Positions 39,800 to 47,369 of a stretch of 64,000 nt of DNA are shown here, piece by piece. The stretch's first letter is position 1. Each line of letters starts with the position of its first letter. A program made the translations under genes and the position numbers. Source of the stretch: Isosphaera pallida ATCC 43644 (lineage in GTDB: Bacteria; Planctomycetota; Planctomycetia; Isosphaerales; Isosphaeraceae). The notes under the pieces are model-generated. The model was not told the origin of the DNA, searched no databases, and saw only the letters and a list, made by a program, of their open reading frames with translations. The DNA lies in the NCBI RefSeq assembly GCF_000186345.1, contig NC_014962.1:5360450-5424449 (forward strand), given 5' to 3'.

Positions 39800-40291
39800 G
39801 TGGCGAGTCTTGCGGTCAAGGTGGGACTGGGGCACGACACCCACCGGTTGGTCGAAGGGCGTCCGTTGATTCTGGGCGGGGTACGGATCGACTATGAGCG
39901 CGGTCTTCTGGGGCATTCCGACGCCGACGCCGTGCTGCACGCGCTGGCCGACGCGCTGCTCGGGGCCGCCGGGCTGGGCGACATTGGCGAGCTGTTTCCC
40001 GACGACGACCCCCGCCACGCCGGCTTACCCGGCGAGCGTCTGCTCCGCGAAGTCATGGAGCGGATTGGCGAGCAGGGGTGGACGCCGATCAACTGCGACG
40101 TGATCATCCACGCCCAGGAACCCCGCTTGACCCCCTACAAGGCGACCATCCGCCGCAACATCGCCCTGTTCCTTGGGCTGGACGAGTCGGCGGTCAACAT
40201 TAAAGCCAAGACCGGCGAAAAGGTCGGCCACATCGGCCGCGGCGAGGCGATCGCCTGTCACGCCGTGGTTTTGATCGCCCAGTCCTCCTAA
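39800..40291 (+). CDS. ispF: 2-C-methyl-D-erythritol 2,4-cyclodiphosphate synthase
   Basis: A 163-residue enzyme of the MEP isoprenoid pathway, forming the cyclodiphosphate with loss of CMP. GHDTHRLVEGRPLILGGV (about residues 11-28) carries the Asp and His zinc ligands, and LLGHSDADAVLHALADALLG (about 36-55) the third ligand and the family signature. The C-terminal NIKAKTGEKVGHIGRGEAI includes the conserved Thr-Glu and hydrophobic-core residues. Start is the GTG at 39800, nine bases after GGAAGGAG. It acts as a trimer in the cytoplasm. No ispD is fused or adjacent. The next gene, cysS, is 299 bases away; that pairing is common in bacteria. Confidence 0.95.
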   Translation: MASLAVKVGLGHDTHRLVEGRPLILGGVRIDYERGLLGHSDADAVLHALADALLGAAGLGDIGELFPDDDPRHAGLPGERLLREVMERIGEQGWTPINCDVIIHAQEPRLTPYKATIRRNIALFLGLDESAVNIKAKTGEKVGHIGRGEAIACHAVVLIAQSS

Positions 40292-40590
40292 ACTGCTTAG
40301 GACTCGGTTACCCATCCCCTCCGATCGGGTTGAACCGGGCGGAAGGAACGGAACCGAATCGGGCCTCGGCCAGGCCGAACCAGCCGAACCCTGGGGGAGA
40401 GCGGCGTGCCCAGTCCCATCGGAACCGTCTTGCGAGCGTGGTCGCAAGACGCTCGATCCTTGCTCCAACGGTGTTGAGGTTACTTTCTAGGAAGGGGCGT
40501 TCGATGGGGTCTTGACTTGGGTTGGTTCCGTTGGGACACGACCTCCCACTCTCTCCTTCTCCTTCTTTTTCCCTGCACCGAAGCCCCGCC

Positions 40591-42084
40591 ATGACCATCC
40601 ACCTTCACAACACCCTCAGCCAGACCAAGGAACCGTTGCGCACCCTGGAGCCGGGCAAGGTCCGGATGTACGTTTGCGGGCCGACGGTCTATTCGGCCAG
40701 CCACGTTGGACACATGGTCGGGCCGGTCATCTTCGACACCCTCAAGCGATTTTTGACCTACCGGGGGTATCAAGTCACTTGGGTCGTCAATATCACCGAC
40801 ATCGACGACAAGCTCATTGTGCAGGCGAACAAGGACGGCGTGACGGTCAAGAGTTTAGCCGAACAGGTCACCGCCGATTATGTGAAGTGCCTGGAGGCGC
40901 TGGGGGTGGATGGGATCGACCACATGCCCAAAGCGACCGAACATATCGATCACATTCTGGAGATGACCCAGGGGCTGATCGACAAGGGGTACGCCTACGC
41001 CTCCGGGGGCGACGTTTATTTCGACGTGACCAAGGCCGAGGAGTACGGCAAGCTGTCGCACCGCGACCCCGAGGCGCTGTTGGCGGGCAACCGGGTCGAG
41101 CCATCGTCGCACAAGCGTCATCCCGGCGACTTCGCGCTTTGGAAGGCGGCCAAGCCGGGCGAGCCGTTCTGGGAGAGTCCCTGGGGGCCGGGGCGTCCCG
41201 GCTGGCATATTGAATGCTCGGCGATGAGCCGGAGCCTGTTGGGCGACCAGATCGACATCCACGGCGGCGGGCTGGACCTGGTGTTCCCCCACCATGAGAA
41301 CGAGGTGGTCCAATCGGAATGCTTCACCGGGCGCAAGCCCTTCGCCACCTTCTGGTTGCACAACGGGTTGCTAACCAAGGACGGTCGAAAGATCTCCAAA
41401 TCCGACCCCGACACGATCGTCCTCATGCGCGACCTGCTGGGCAAATACCAGCCCGATACCCTGCGCGCCCTCTTCCTAATGGGCCACTACCGCCGGCCTA
41501 CCGATTACGGCAACCAGCGTCTCGACGAGATCGAGCGCGGTCTTCAGGCCTTCTTCATCTTCTCCGAGCGGTTCGAGCGAATCACCGGACGTTCCTTTTA
41601 CACCCTACCGGCTCCCCAGACCGATTCCGAAGGGGAATTCGACCCTGGTGATTCCGACTTCCTCAAGACGATCCGGGACCATCGGCTCAAGTTTTTGGAG
41701 GCGTTGGACGACGATTTCAACACCGGTGGCGGGTTTGGGGAACTCTTCGAATTGCTCCGCACGCTTAACCGCTTCGCCGATCGGGTAGGGTTGGAGCGAG
41801 CCGACGCCCCCCATCGAGCCGATGCGCTAGCTCAGTTCGAGCGCGGCGTGACGGTGCTCCGCGAGTTGACCCGTCTCTTCGGCCTGTTTCGCGCTGCCCC
41901 ACGCTCCAAGACCACAGGCGACGACCAACTGACCGCCGGTCTCATGCGGCTGGTGATCGACCTGCGGGCCTCGCTGCGCAAGGAGAAGAACTTCGCGCTA
42001 GCCGATGAGATCCGTCGGCGTCTGGCCGAACTCAACGTGACCCTGGAGGATGGACCCGGCGGCACTCGCTGGCGGATTGGCTGA
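40591..42084 (+). CDS. cysS: cysteinyl-tRNA synthetase
   Basis: A 497-residue class I synthetase. CGPTVYSASHVGH carries zinc ligand Cys29 and the HIGH-type motif HVGH (38-41). WHIECSAMS and FPHHENEVVQSE supply the other zinc ligands, and KISKS (267-271) is the KMSKS-type loop. The C-terminal helical anticodon region has LRKEKNFALADEIRRRL, a family hallmark. ATG 40591 is chosen because family homology starts at MTIHLHNTLS; the frame extends upstream to 40522 without family features. The length is slightly above E. coli CysS (461), mostly through insertions in the helical part. It charges tRNA-Cys in the cytoplasm. Confidence 0.95.
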   Translation: MTIHLHNTLSQTKEPLRTLEPGKVRMYVCGPTVYSASHVGHMVGPVIFDTLKRFLTYRGYQVTWVVNITDIDDKLIVQANKDGVTVKSLAEQVTADYVKCLEALGVDGIDHMPKATEHIDHILEMTQGLIDKGYAYASGGDVYFDVTKAEEYGKLSHRDPEALLAGNRVEPSSHKRHPGDFALWKAAKPGEPFWESPWGPGRPGWHIECSAMSRSLLGDQIDIHGGGLDLVFPHHENEVVQSECFTGRKPFATFWLHNGLLTKDGRKISKSDPDTIVLMRDLLGKYQPDTLRALFLMGHYRRPTDYGNQRLDEIERGLQAFFIFSERFERITGRSFYTLPAPQTDSEGEFDPGDSDFLKTIRDHRLKFLEALDDDFNTGGGFGELFELLRTLNRFADRVGLERADAPHRADALAQFERGVTVLRELTRLFGLFRAAPRSKTTGDDQLTAGLMRLVIDLRASLRKEKNFALADEIRRRLAELNVTLEDGPGGTRWRIG

Positions 42085-42208
42085 GTCGATGTGAGGAGGG
42101 TTGAATGTCGTGTTCATCCCCCCATGCGAGGCCCATCAATCCAATTCAATTCCATGAATTCGACCTGATTCGACTCTCTTGTCTTGTGACGTGAGGAGTG
42201 GTTCCGCG

Positions 42209-42874
42209 ATGTCCCGTCGCCCCGTCGCGTCCTCCGTCGTTGTCGGCACCGACCCACCCGCCGAGGTTCCAGGACCGCCGCGGTTGGTGACGACCGCCGC
42301 GGATTCGTCGGTCGCCTTGCCAATGGCAGGTCGAGTGGTGGGGATCGACCCCGGTTTAGGCGTCACCGGCTACGCGGTTTTGGAGCCGGGTCAGGTGGTG
42401 GATCGCTCCCGGGTCGGACTCAACGGCCAGCCCTATTGCCGTCCAGGACCGGTGGTGGTGGAGGCCGGGGTGATTCGCTCGAGCCGGGGAGGGGTGGGCA
42501 AGAGCCTGGCGGCCCGGCTGGCCGCGCTTCACGCCGGGATTCTCGACGTGCTGGACAGCTACCCGCCCCAAGCCCTAGCGCTGGAGCAGGTGCACAGCCA
42601 TCCCCGCCACCCCCGCACCGCGATCCTCATGGCGCACGCCCGCGGAGTCATCGTGCTGGCGGCCCAGCTGCGTGGGGTCCCCGTGGTAGGCTACTCCGCG
42701 TCGCGGATCAAAAAGACCCTCACCGGCAGCGGTCGGGCTCCCAAGGAACAGATGCAGCACGCCGTTCGGATCGAACTTGGTCTGGTGCGTCCACCCGAGC
42801 CTCACGACGTGGCCGACGCCTGCGCCGTGGCGTTATGTCACTACCAAACGCTCAAGCTCAAGATGTTGGGCTGA
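42209..42874 (+). CDS. ruvC: crossover junction endodeoxyribonuclease RuvC
   Basis: A 221-residue Holliday-junction resolvase. The acidic active site is visible: Asp47 in GIDPGLGVTGYAV, Glu in ALEQVHSHPRHP, and Asp pair in HDVADACAVALCHY. The DNA-contact segment YSASRIKKTLTGSGRAPKEQM is typical. ATG 42209 has GAGGAG upstream but gives about 38 extra N-terminal residues compared with other RuvC; ATG 42323 would give the standard start. An insertion of about 20 residues follows the first strand (QVVDRSRVGLNGQPYCRPGP). RuvA and RuvB, its partners, are not in the window. Confidence 0.92.
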   Translation: MSRRPVASSVVVGTDPPAEVPGPPRLVTTAADSSVALPMAGRVVGIDPGLGVTGYAVLEPGQVVDRSRVGLNGQPYCRPGPVVVEAGVIRSSRGGVGKSLAARLAALHAGILDVLDSYPPQALALEQVHSHPRHPRTAILMAHARGVIVLAAQLRGVPVVGYSASRIKKTLTGSGRAPKEQMQHAVRIELGLVRPPEPHDVADACAVALCHYQTLKLKMLG

Positions 42875-42998
42875 GAGGACCCGGTCAGAGACGATTGATG
42901 CTTGTTGATGGGGGTCGGTCCCTTGTCCGTGAGCGATCTGGGGGATAGGATGCGCAGGGTAGCCCTTCAGGGAATCGAATCAGTCCGGTGGACCCGAC

Positions 42999-44138
42999 GT
43001 GACGACGACGAACGCGGCGAGTGCGAATTCGAATCCTTTGGAGAAGCCGGACCAGACCGGTTCGCTGACGATCCAACTCAACGGCGAATCCCGAAGCCTC
43101 CCGGCGGGGATCACCCTGGCTCAACTGCTGCGAACTTTGGAACTCGACCCGCGGCGGGTGGCGGTGGAACGCAACTGCGAAGTCGCCCCACGGGGGCGTC
43201 ACGAGGAGATCGTGCTGGGTGAGGGCGACGTGCTGGAGATCGTCACCCTCGTGGGCGGCGGCGCGCCCGAGGCGGCTCATCCGGTCGAGCAGGCCATCCT
43301 CGCCCCCTGGCCGCGTCCCGAACCGCTCCAGGTCGGCTCCTTCGCCCTGCGGTCCCGGCTCTGGGTCGGCACCGGCAAATACGCCGACCTGGAAACGATG
43401 CGCGACTGCCTGGAGGCGTCCGGCGCGGAGGTCGTCACGGTGGCGGTACGCCGGGAACGGCTGATCGACCGTCAGGGACGCAACCTGCTGGACGCCTTGG
43501 ACCCCTCCCGTTACATCATTTTGCCCAACACCGCAGGCTGCTTCACCGTCGAGGAAGCGCTACGCACCGCGCGTTTGGGTCGGGAATTGCTCGAAGGTCT
43601 AGGCAACCCCGGAGCCCGCTGGGTCAAGCTGGAGGTGCTGGCCGATCCCCGAACTCTATTGCCCGACCCGGTAGCAACCCTTCAAGCGACCGAGGCGCTG
43701 GTGGCCGAAGGGTTCGAGGTGCTGTGTTACACCAGCGACGACCCGGTGATGGCCCGCCGTCTCAAAGCAGCGGGGGCCTCCTGCGTGATGCCCGCTGGCA
43801 GCCCGATCGGCAGCGGTCAGGGTGTGTTGAATCCCAACAACATCCAAATCCTCCTGGAAGATCTCAAAGGGGACAACCCCAACTACCCCGTGGTCATCGA
43901 CGCCGGAGTCGGCACTGCCAGCGACGTGACCGTGGCCATGGAACTCGGGTGCGACGGCGTCTTGCTCAACACCGCCATCGCCCGCGCTCAAGACCCCCGC
44001 GCTATGGCGCACGCCATGCGCCTGGCAATCGAGTCGGGGTATCTCGCCGCACGGGCCGGTCGAATCGCCCGCAAACTTTACGCCACCGCCTCAAGTCCCC
44101 TCGAAGGGACCATTCATGTGGGACAAACCCGACGCTAA
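42999..44138 (+). CDS. thiG: fused ThiS-ThiG, thiazole biosynthesis
   Basis: A 379-residue fusion. Residues about 20-88 are a ThiS sulfur-carrier domain ([20 protein letters not shown], then EIVTLVGGG with Gly86-88). Residues about 115-375 are thiazole synthase Thi[68 protein letters not shown] with the Schiff-base Lys, and the phosphate-binding [12 protein letters not shown]. ThiG makes the thiazole phosphate of thiamin from DXP, dehydroglycine and ThiS thiocarboxylate. Normal ThiS needs a free C-terminal Gly-Gly, yet here the chain runs on, so cleavage or an altered sulfur transfer must be assumed. Start GTG 42999. No TPP riboswitch seen upstream. Confidence 0.92.
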   Translation: MTTTNAASANSNPLEKPDQTGSLTIQLNGESRSLPAGITLAQLLRTLELDPRRVAVERNCEVAPRGRHEEIVLGEGDVLEIVTLVGGGAPEAAHPVEQAILAPWPRPEPLQVGSFALRSRLWVGTGKYADLETMRDCLEASGAEVVTVAVRRERLIDRQGRNLLDALDPSRYIILPNTAGCFTVEEALRTARLGRELLEGLGNPGARWVKLEVLADPRTLLPDPVATLQATEALVAEGFEVLCYTSDDPVMARRLKAAGASCVMPAGSPIGSGQGVLNPNNIQILLEDLKGDNPNYPVVIDAGVGTASDVTVAMELGCDGVLLNTAIARAQDPRAMAHAMRLAIESGYLAARAGRIARKLYATASSPLEGTIHVGQTRR

Positions 44139-44140
44139 TC

Positions 44141-44160
44141 GGGAGAGAATCCCTATTTTT
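44141..44160 (+). terminator. short hairpin with U-tract after thiSG
   Basis: GGGA (44141-44144), loop GAGAA, TCCC (44150-44153), then TATTTTT. The stem is only four pairs, but the U-tract is classical. It follows three bases after the thiSG stop. Confidence 0.38.
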
Positions 44161-44411
44161 GTGAGATGATCTCCCCAGGATCATTGCCCTTTCGTCGGTC
44201 CATGTCCTACATTCCCCATCGGGATTCCTGTGTCGCCGGCGTGTTTGGAGCGCCGCGGTGGATGGATTCGGTGATGGGTCGAAGTGCGGCGGGGCGGGAT
44301 GAACGAATGGGAACGAGATGAGGTTTGCCGCGACCAACATGGGGTGGTCGGGGTGGTGTGCAAGGCGGAAGATGATGAGAGAAGAGAAGAAAAGAGGAAG
44401 GAGGGGATTCG

Positions 44412-44567
44412 ATGTCGGTCAACGACGTGGTGAAACGGAACTGGATCGAAATTCAGAAGCGCTACCCCTATCCGGTCAACGCGATTGGGGTGCGAATCCA
44501 GGCCAAAGATGAAAAGACGTTGCGCATCTGGCGCGACGAGGGGATCGACAAGTTCGTCAAGAAATGA
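44412..44567 (+). CDS. small protein of 51 residues, unknown function
   Basis: The frame runs from ATG 44412 to TGA 44565-44567, with a strong AAGGAGGGG ribosome-binding site 6-8 bases upstream. The product begins MSVNDVVKRNWIEIQKRYPY, continues with VNAIGVRIQAKDEKTLRIW and ends RDEGIDKFVKK. It is soluble, basic, and looks like a compact alpha/beta domain; there is no signal, membrane or Cys motif. Codon choice (C/G-ending) and ribosome-binding site make it a convincing gene despite its size. I do not recognise the family. It stands alone between thiSG and the chemosensory cluster. Confidence 0.72.
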   Translation: MSVNDVVKRNWIEIQKRYPYPVNAIGVRIQAKDEKTLRIWRDEGIDKFVKK

Positions 44568-45071
44568 ACGATCCCTCGGCGTTTGGTTCAACGCCCGGAC
44601 GCAAGCGGACAAACCGACGCTGGCCAGCCAGTCTGGGTATGGGTGGGCCATTGATGGCAGGTCGGTTGGTTCGGGTGTGAGAGTCCCGAGCAGGCTCCGG
44701 CAATCGTAATCGTGCGGAGTGGACCAAAGGAGTGGACCACAAGAGGTTGAAGCGAGTGAACCCGATTCGATCTTGGAGCCAACGTTTCGTTTTCGGGTCG
44801 TTGGGAATCGGGGTTCTATACTAGCTGCAGTGGGTCGTCCGTCGTAGCGCATTGGGAAAGTCAAGGTGATCAGACCACATCGCAGCGCCGTCTCCAACGG
44901 TGGAGCGGCGAGGAAAGCGACCTTGACGAAAACCGGAGTGACGTGGCGGAGTTGGCCTTCAGCGATTCGGGCGAACCTTTCCTCGGAGATCCGCCAGGAG
45001 CGGGAGGGCGGGGAAGTGGCTCGTTGACCAGACCGACATTGTAGCGTCGATCGAAGAGGACACGAAGCATC
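44568..45071. other. intergenic region upstream of the chemosensory cluster
   Basis: No credible gene. TATACT at 44817-44822 could be a -10 element for the cluster, but no -35 stands at the right distance. The 320-residue open frame on the minus strand here looks like a shadow. Confidence 0.4.
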
Positions 45072-46118
45072 ATGGCCCGAAACTCCCTCGAGAAAGGGAT
45101 TGCCGCCGCCAAGGCGGGGAACAAGCTTCTGGCCAGGCTCCACTTACTGGAGGCGGCCGAGCGGCACCCGCAGGAAATCACCTGTTGGTTGTGGCTGGCC
45201 TGGGCCTCGGATTCGCCCGAGGACGCGGTCTCGGCGCTGCGCAAGGCGTTGGGGATCGACCCGGACCACGAACTGGCCAACGCGGGGATGGCCTGGGCGC
45301 GGGGAATGGGTCAATTGGCCACGTCCTCGGAGATGGGTTCGCCCACCACGCCTTCGGAGTTGGTCAAGGTCAGCCCGGCTGGTTCGGCTCGAATGGGTGC
45401 GTCCCCAGCGGCGTTGACGCCGACCGGCTCGCCCCAGGTGGTGGTGCCGCCGGTGGCTCCTAAGCCCTGGGAATTCGGCAGCGGCGAATCAGGGGGATCG
45501 GCAGCTCGGGGCATCCCGGCCGCGGCCGCGGCCGCAGCTCCCGTCCCCGTTCCGTCAGGGTCGTCGTCGGGATTGCGCCCCGTCACGCCGCCCGCGTCGG
45601 GGGCCGGCCTGGCAGTGGGTTCCGGCTCGTTTCCTCCCGTGGCCGCCCATGCGGCCAACGGCCAAGGTTTGGGTGGTTCCTCCAGCGCCTCGGTCGTGTC
45701 GGTGGCCCCGCCAGAGTCGGGCGAGGCCGACGCTGCCCGCAAGCCTACCATCCTGGTGGTGGATGACAGCCAGACGGTACGCAAACTGGTCTCGATCACC
45801 CTCAAGGGCCGGGGATACGATGTGCTGGAAGCCAACGACGGCATCGCCGCCCTCGACGTGATCTCCAACCGCAAACCGGACCTGATCCTGCTGGATATCA
45901 CCATGCCCCGGCTGGACGGCTACAAGCTCTGTAAAATCATCAAAGGACATGACGAGACCCGCCATATCCCAGTGATCATGCTCTCGGGCAAGGACGGCTT
46001 TTTCGACAAGGCCCGCGGCAAGTTTGTGGGCTGCACCAGCTACATCACCAAACCCTTCGAGCCGGGAGCGCTGATCCAAGAGGTCGAACGTCACACCCCG
46101 GTCCCTGTCGCCGGCTGA
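45072..46118 (+). CDS. TPR-response regulator fusion (first gene of chemosensory cluster)
   Basis: A 348-residue protein. Residues about 1-80 are a helical TPR-like region (LEKGIAAAKAGNKLLARLHL, ALRKALGIDPDHELANAGMA). A low-complexity Pro/Ala/Ser/Gly linker covers about 85-225. The C-terminal receiver domain has ILVVDDSQTVRKLVS, the phospho-acceptor Asp275 in LILLDITMPRLDGYKL, and the Lys in TYITKPFEPGAL-like context. Receiver type and KPFEP motif resemble PilG/PilH and cyanobacterial PatA/TaxP-like regulators. The TPR part probably directs it to a partner, perhaps the TPR-CheW protein two genes on. It is the likely output of the CheA at 53083. Confidence 0.88.
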   Translation: MARNSLEKGIAAAKAGNKLLARLHLLEAAERHPQEITCWLWLAWASDSPEDAVSALRKALGIDPDHELANAGMAWARGMGQLATSSEMGSPTTPSELVKVSPAGSARMGASPAALTPTGSPQVVVPPVAPKPWEFGSGESGGSAARGIPAAAAAAAPVPVPSGSSSGLRPVTPPASGAGLAVGSGSFPPVAAHAANGQGLGGSSSASVVSVAPPESGEADAARKPTILVVDDSQTVRKLVSITLKGRGYDVLEANDGIAALDVISNRKPDLILLDITMPRLDGYKLCKIIKGHDETRHIPVIMLSGKDGFFDKARGKFVGCTSYITKPFEPGALIQEVERHTPVPVAG

Positions 46119-46358
46119 GCAGCAAATCGCCCCGCCCCCGGCGGTTTCGACCTTGGGAAATCCCCAAACCCTCCCATTTCGCCCGAGTATGCACTACGCT
46201 CAAGGTGAGACCGATTCACCAAGGTCGTCCGCGACGGCCGATCGCCGCGTCGATGCCGCCGCCTGGTCGCGTGGATGCCGCGATGGGTCGAACCCCCCGG
46301 CGCGAATGGGGATCAGGGCGGGGACGACGCATTAGCACTGGACTGGGAGGCGTTTGCG

Positions 46359-46913
46359 ATGACTGGGCTGGAGACCGGAGGACAAGGCGGCCTCACGCCA
46401 TCGACCACCCCTGCCAAACCCTTGAACCCCCAAGCCGACAGCAAACTCGAGTACGATCTGTTGATCCTGGTCAGTCAATTGGAACGCATGTTGGAAAGCC
46501 TCCGAAGCGAACGCAAGGCGGCGCGGCCTTTAGCCGCGGTCCAAACCGCGTGCGACCTGATCGAGCATGTCTTCCGATTTGCCGATGGCCGGGTGGAGTT
46601 GCAGGCCAAGGTGATCGAACGATCTGAGCGGGTCCTCAATGAATCGCAGTCGTTGCGGGAGAAGTTTGAGGGCCTCTCCAAGCGTGAGGCCGAAGCATTT
46701 TTCAACGCCGATCCCAACGCGGGGGGATTGCGCGAAGATCATCGCCGGTTCGGTTTGATGCTCCGCTCTGCTTTGGAGGGCTATTTCGTCCTCTTCGCCG
46801 CTTCCTTCACCGACCCCGCACGTGTTCAAACCTGGCGTCAAACGTTTAAGGTTTTTCTGGACGACCTGATCCGTCGCTGGGTCAACCCCGAAAACCAGAC
46901 CGCCTCCTCGTGA
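46359..46913 (+). CDS. unknown helical protein in chemosensory cluster
   Basis: A 184-residue soluble protein. ATG 46359 has GGGAGG ten bases upstream. The first about 28 residues are Gly/Thr/Pro-rich. The rest is predicted helical: YDLLILVSQLERMLESLRSE (about 32-51), a middle helix with ELQAKVIERSERVLNESQSL, and a C-terminal helix with FKVFLDDLIRRWV. There is no signal peptide, membrane segment, Hpt His-box or phosphatase motif that I recognise. Its position between the TPR-response regulator and the TPR-CheW protein makes a role in signalling or in the motor-facing output plausible, but this rests on context only. Confidence 0.72.
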   Translation: MTGLETGGQGGLTPSTTPAKPLNPQADSKLEYDLLILVSQLERMLESLRSERKAARPLAAVQTACDLIEHVFRFADGRVELQAKVIERSERVLNESQSLREKFEGLSKREAEAFFNADPNAGGLREDHRRFGLMLRSALEGYFVLFAASFTDPARVQTWRQTFKVFLDDLIRRWVNPENQTASS

Positions 46914-47369
46914 CCTTCCCCCTGTTGGGGATGGGATGCCGAATGGATGTCGTTTCGTTTCACCTCCTTGGAATTGCAACCCAATCGCGCGACGTGTTCC
47001 CGATCCCCGCGCCGGCAGGACTAAAGACGGGAACTGGTCCAGTCTGCCTGCCCCGCCGTTCGACTCGAACGGTTCTTTGCGACGTGATGGATCGGGTGAC
47101 TCGACGCGCTGCGGAGCCGTCGATCCCCTGCTGGGCTTGGTTGGATCCCGCTCCGCCTCAAGGCGGCCAAGTCTCCAACCCTACGACGGCAGCGTTCGCA
47201 ACCGCGGCCGTCTTGCCCCCTTCGGGCCCTGCGCCCTTGCCGATGGATTCCTCTCTTGAAGGGATTCATCGACTTGATCCGTCTCCCCCCGGTTGATCCC
47301 TGGGTTTCGTTCCACGCCGCGTTGTCACCCCCCCCCCTTCCAACCGCCCGGTGAGAGGATGTCATCGCC
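46914..47369 (+). other. non-coding gap within the chemosensory cluster
   Basis: About 456 bases. A 128-residue frame from GTG 46910 overlaps the previous stop but is Pro-rich with no start signal, and is not accepted. An internal promoter could lie here; none is clear. Confidence 0.4.

Noticed and set aside
42875-42998. TPP riboswitch expected upstream of thiSG
   Set aside because: The conserved CTGAGA and ACCTGA elements are not present.
44181-45143. 320-residue minus-strand open frame
   Set aside because: Covers the small protein at 44412 and an intergenic region; no family features or start signal.
46910-47296. 128-residue frame from GTG overlapping the previous stop
   Set aside because: Pro/Ser/Thr-rich without ribosome-binding site or recognisable motif; coupling alone is not enough.
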